Below, piece by piece: positions 14,428-15,567 of a stretch of DNA of 15,567 nucleotides. Position numbers and translations under genes: made by a program. The stretch is taken from NCBI GenBank assembly GCA_945903675.1, contig CAMDOP010000041.1, positions 1 to 15,567 of the forward strand. Direction: 5' to 3'. The notes beneath the pieces are model-generated. The model ran no database searches and was not told where the DNA came from. It saw nothing but the letters and a program-made list of their open reading frames with translations. The stretch comes from Crenothrix polyspora. GTDB taxonomy: Bacteria; Pseudomonadota; Gammaproteobacteria; Methylococcales; Methylomonadaceae. Position 1 is the first letter of the stretch; the number at the start of each line of letters is the position of its first letter.

Positions 14428-15456
14428 TTAAATATCATCCTCAGGCACTTCAGTGATAGGCGCAACTTTCTTAAACGCTTCCGCCCTTATTTTAGCTTCA
14501 ATTTCTTTAGCTTTTTCAGGGTTTTCTTTTAAGAACAGCTTTACATTTTCTTTACCTTGACCGATTTTATCATCCCCATAGCTATACCAAGAGCCGGCTT
14601 TTTGAATAAAGCCATAGGTCACACCTAGATCAACGACTTCACCTAAAAAGGAAATACCTTCACCGTACAAAATTTCAAACTCAGCTTGTCTAAAAGGCGG
14701 TGCGACTTTGTTTTTGACGACTTTTACTCGGGTTTCATTACCGATAATTTCATCACCTTTTTTTACGGCACCAATACGACGAATATCCAAGCGCACCGAG
14801 GCATAAAACTTAAGGGCATTTCCGCCCGTAGTGGTTTCAGGACTACCGAACATGACACCGATTTTCATACGTATTTGGTTAATGAAAATGACCAAAGTAT
14901 TCGAACGTTTAATATTACCGGTTAGTTTTCTTAAAGCCTGTGACATCAAGCGCGCTTGCAAGCCCATATGGGAATCACCCATATCACCTTCAATTTCAGC
15001 TTTGGGCGTTAATGCAGCCACCGAGTCTATAACGACGACATCAACGGCACCTGAGCGTACTAGCATATCGGTTATTTCTAAGGCTTGTTCGCCAGTATCT
15101 GGTTGCGAAACCAGCAACTCATCAACATTAACACCAATCTTTTCAGCATAACCAGGATCCAACGCATGTTCCGCATCAACAAAAGCGGCGGTACCACCCA
15201 GCTTTTGCATTTCGGCAATCACTTGTAACGTTAAAGTGGTTTTACCTGATGACTCAGGCCCATAGATTTCAATAACGCGACCACGTGGCAAGCCACCGCA
15301 ACCCAAAGCAATATCTAATCCCAAAGAACCGGTAGATACGACATCAATATCACGAGAAGCGGTTACATCACCCATGCGCATGACTGAGCCTTTACCAAAC
15401 TGCTTCTCAATCTGCATAAGCGCTGCGCCTAATGCTTTCTTTTTGTTCTCATCCAT
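14428..15456 (-). CDS. recA: Recombinase RecA
   Basis: RecA forms ATP-dependent filaments on single-stranded DNA, drives homologous strand exchange and stimulates LexA self-cleavage. The product is 342 aa (352 in E. coli) and complete: Walker A GPESSGKT (66-73), the VDAEHALDP segment (94-101), Walker B VVVIDSVAAL (140-149), and loop L2 around MFGSPETTTGGNALKFYASVR (202-222). It ends in a short acidic tail (EVPEDDI). The ATG has AGGG about 9 nt upstream. Leads the recA-recX-alaS cluster. Confidence 0.99.
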   Translation of the reverse strand: MDENKKKALGAALMQIEKQFGKGSVMRMGDVTASRDIDVVSTGSLGLDIALGCGGLPRGRVIEIYGPESSGKTTLTLQVIAEMQKLGGTAAFVDAEHALDPGYAEKIGVNVDELLVSQPDTGEQALEITDMLVRSGAVDVVVIDSVAALTPKAEIEGDMGDSHMGLQARLMSQALRKLTGNIKRSNTLVIFINQIRMKIGVMFGSPETTTGGNALKFYASVRLDIRRIGAVKKGDEIIGNETRVKVVKNKVAPPFRQAEFEILYGEGISFLGEVVDLGVTYGFIQKAGSWYSYGDDKIGQGKENVKLFLKENPEKAKEIEAKIRAEAFKKVAPITEVPEDDI

Positions 15457-15508
15457 TATTATTGCCCTGTTGATTCAAAATATATTAACTATCAAAACTA
15501 ATGACTTC

Positions 15509-15517
15509 ATTATCACA
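15509..15517 (-). promoter_or_regulatory. Candidate extended -10 promoter of recA
   Basis: On the minus strand TGT-GATAAT (5 of 6 to TATAAT with a TGn extension) lies about 53 bases upstream of the recA ATG. No -35 box at good spacing is seen. No CTGT-N8-ACAG LexA box is visible between the ATG and the window end. Tentative. Confidence 0.35.
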
Positions 15518-15552
15518 TAGACATAGCTCTACTAATAGCGCCAAGTTAATGA

Positions 15553-15567
15553 GGACTTTCGCTAACG
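15553..15567. repeat. Edge fragment of the dispersed repeat family
   Basis: GGACTTTCGCTAACG at the window end matches the reverse complement of 10185-10199 (GGACAAACGCTAACG) at 12 of 15 positions, differing only in the three central bases. A longer copy may continue outside the window. Weak by itself because the match is short. Confidence 0.35.

Overview
The window looks like a chromosomal segment of a gammaproteobacterium with moderately low GC (by eye, low 40s percent). The gene orders lepA-lepB-DUF4845-rnc-era-recO-pdxJ and recA-recX-alaS are classic gammaproteobacterial housekeeping arrangements. The protein sequences and the many dispersed palindromic intergenic repeats would suit a methanotroph-like (Methylococcales) lineage, but that is an impression and was not tested.

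Layout: (A) 1-3249 is accessory DNA. It holds the first 28 codons of an IS transposase at the edge, an internal hairpin of that IS, a decayed copy of the 3' end of pdxJ, a perfect palindromic element, a secreted calcineurin-like phosphatase with its own terminator, about 1 kb with no convincing gene but a strong plus-strand terminator, and a small single-pass membrane protein. (B) 3250-9431, all on the minus strand, is the lepA operon: EF4, signal peptidase I, a pilin-like DUF4845 protein, RNase III, Era, RecO and PdxJ. The last five genes overlap or nearly touch. (C) 9432-11280 is a second, plus-strand accessory stretch: an orphan three-helix membrane protein, a dispersed repeat, a VapBC toxin-antitoxin pair with a clear sigma70-type promoter, a possible short gene remnant and a composite inverted repeat. 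(D) 11281-15456, minus strand, is recA-recX-alaS, convergent with vapBC.

How the genes work together: the lepA cluster joins protein export (LepB) and ribosome function (LepA, Era, RNase III) with recombinational repair (RecO) and the last step of pyridoxine 5'-phosphate ring formation (PdxJ). The recA cluster pairs the recombinase with its inhibitor RecX and with alanyl-tRNA synthetase. The two accessory stretches sit at the 3' boundary of pdxJ and at the 3' boundary of alaS.

No large undescribed system is visible. The most notable observation is that the 3' end of pdxJ occurs twice, in the same orientation, on either side of the 3 kb phosphatase segment (221-280 and 3261-3320, 49 of 60 bases identical by my count). 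The outer copy stops exactly at a 17-bp-armed palindrome. This is the pattern expected from insertion at a gene's 3' end or from duplication followed by decay.
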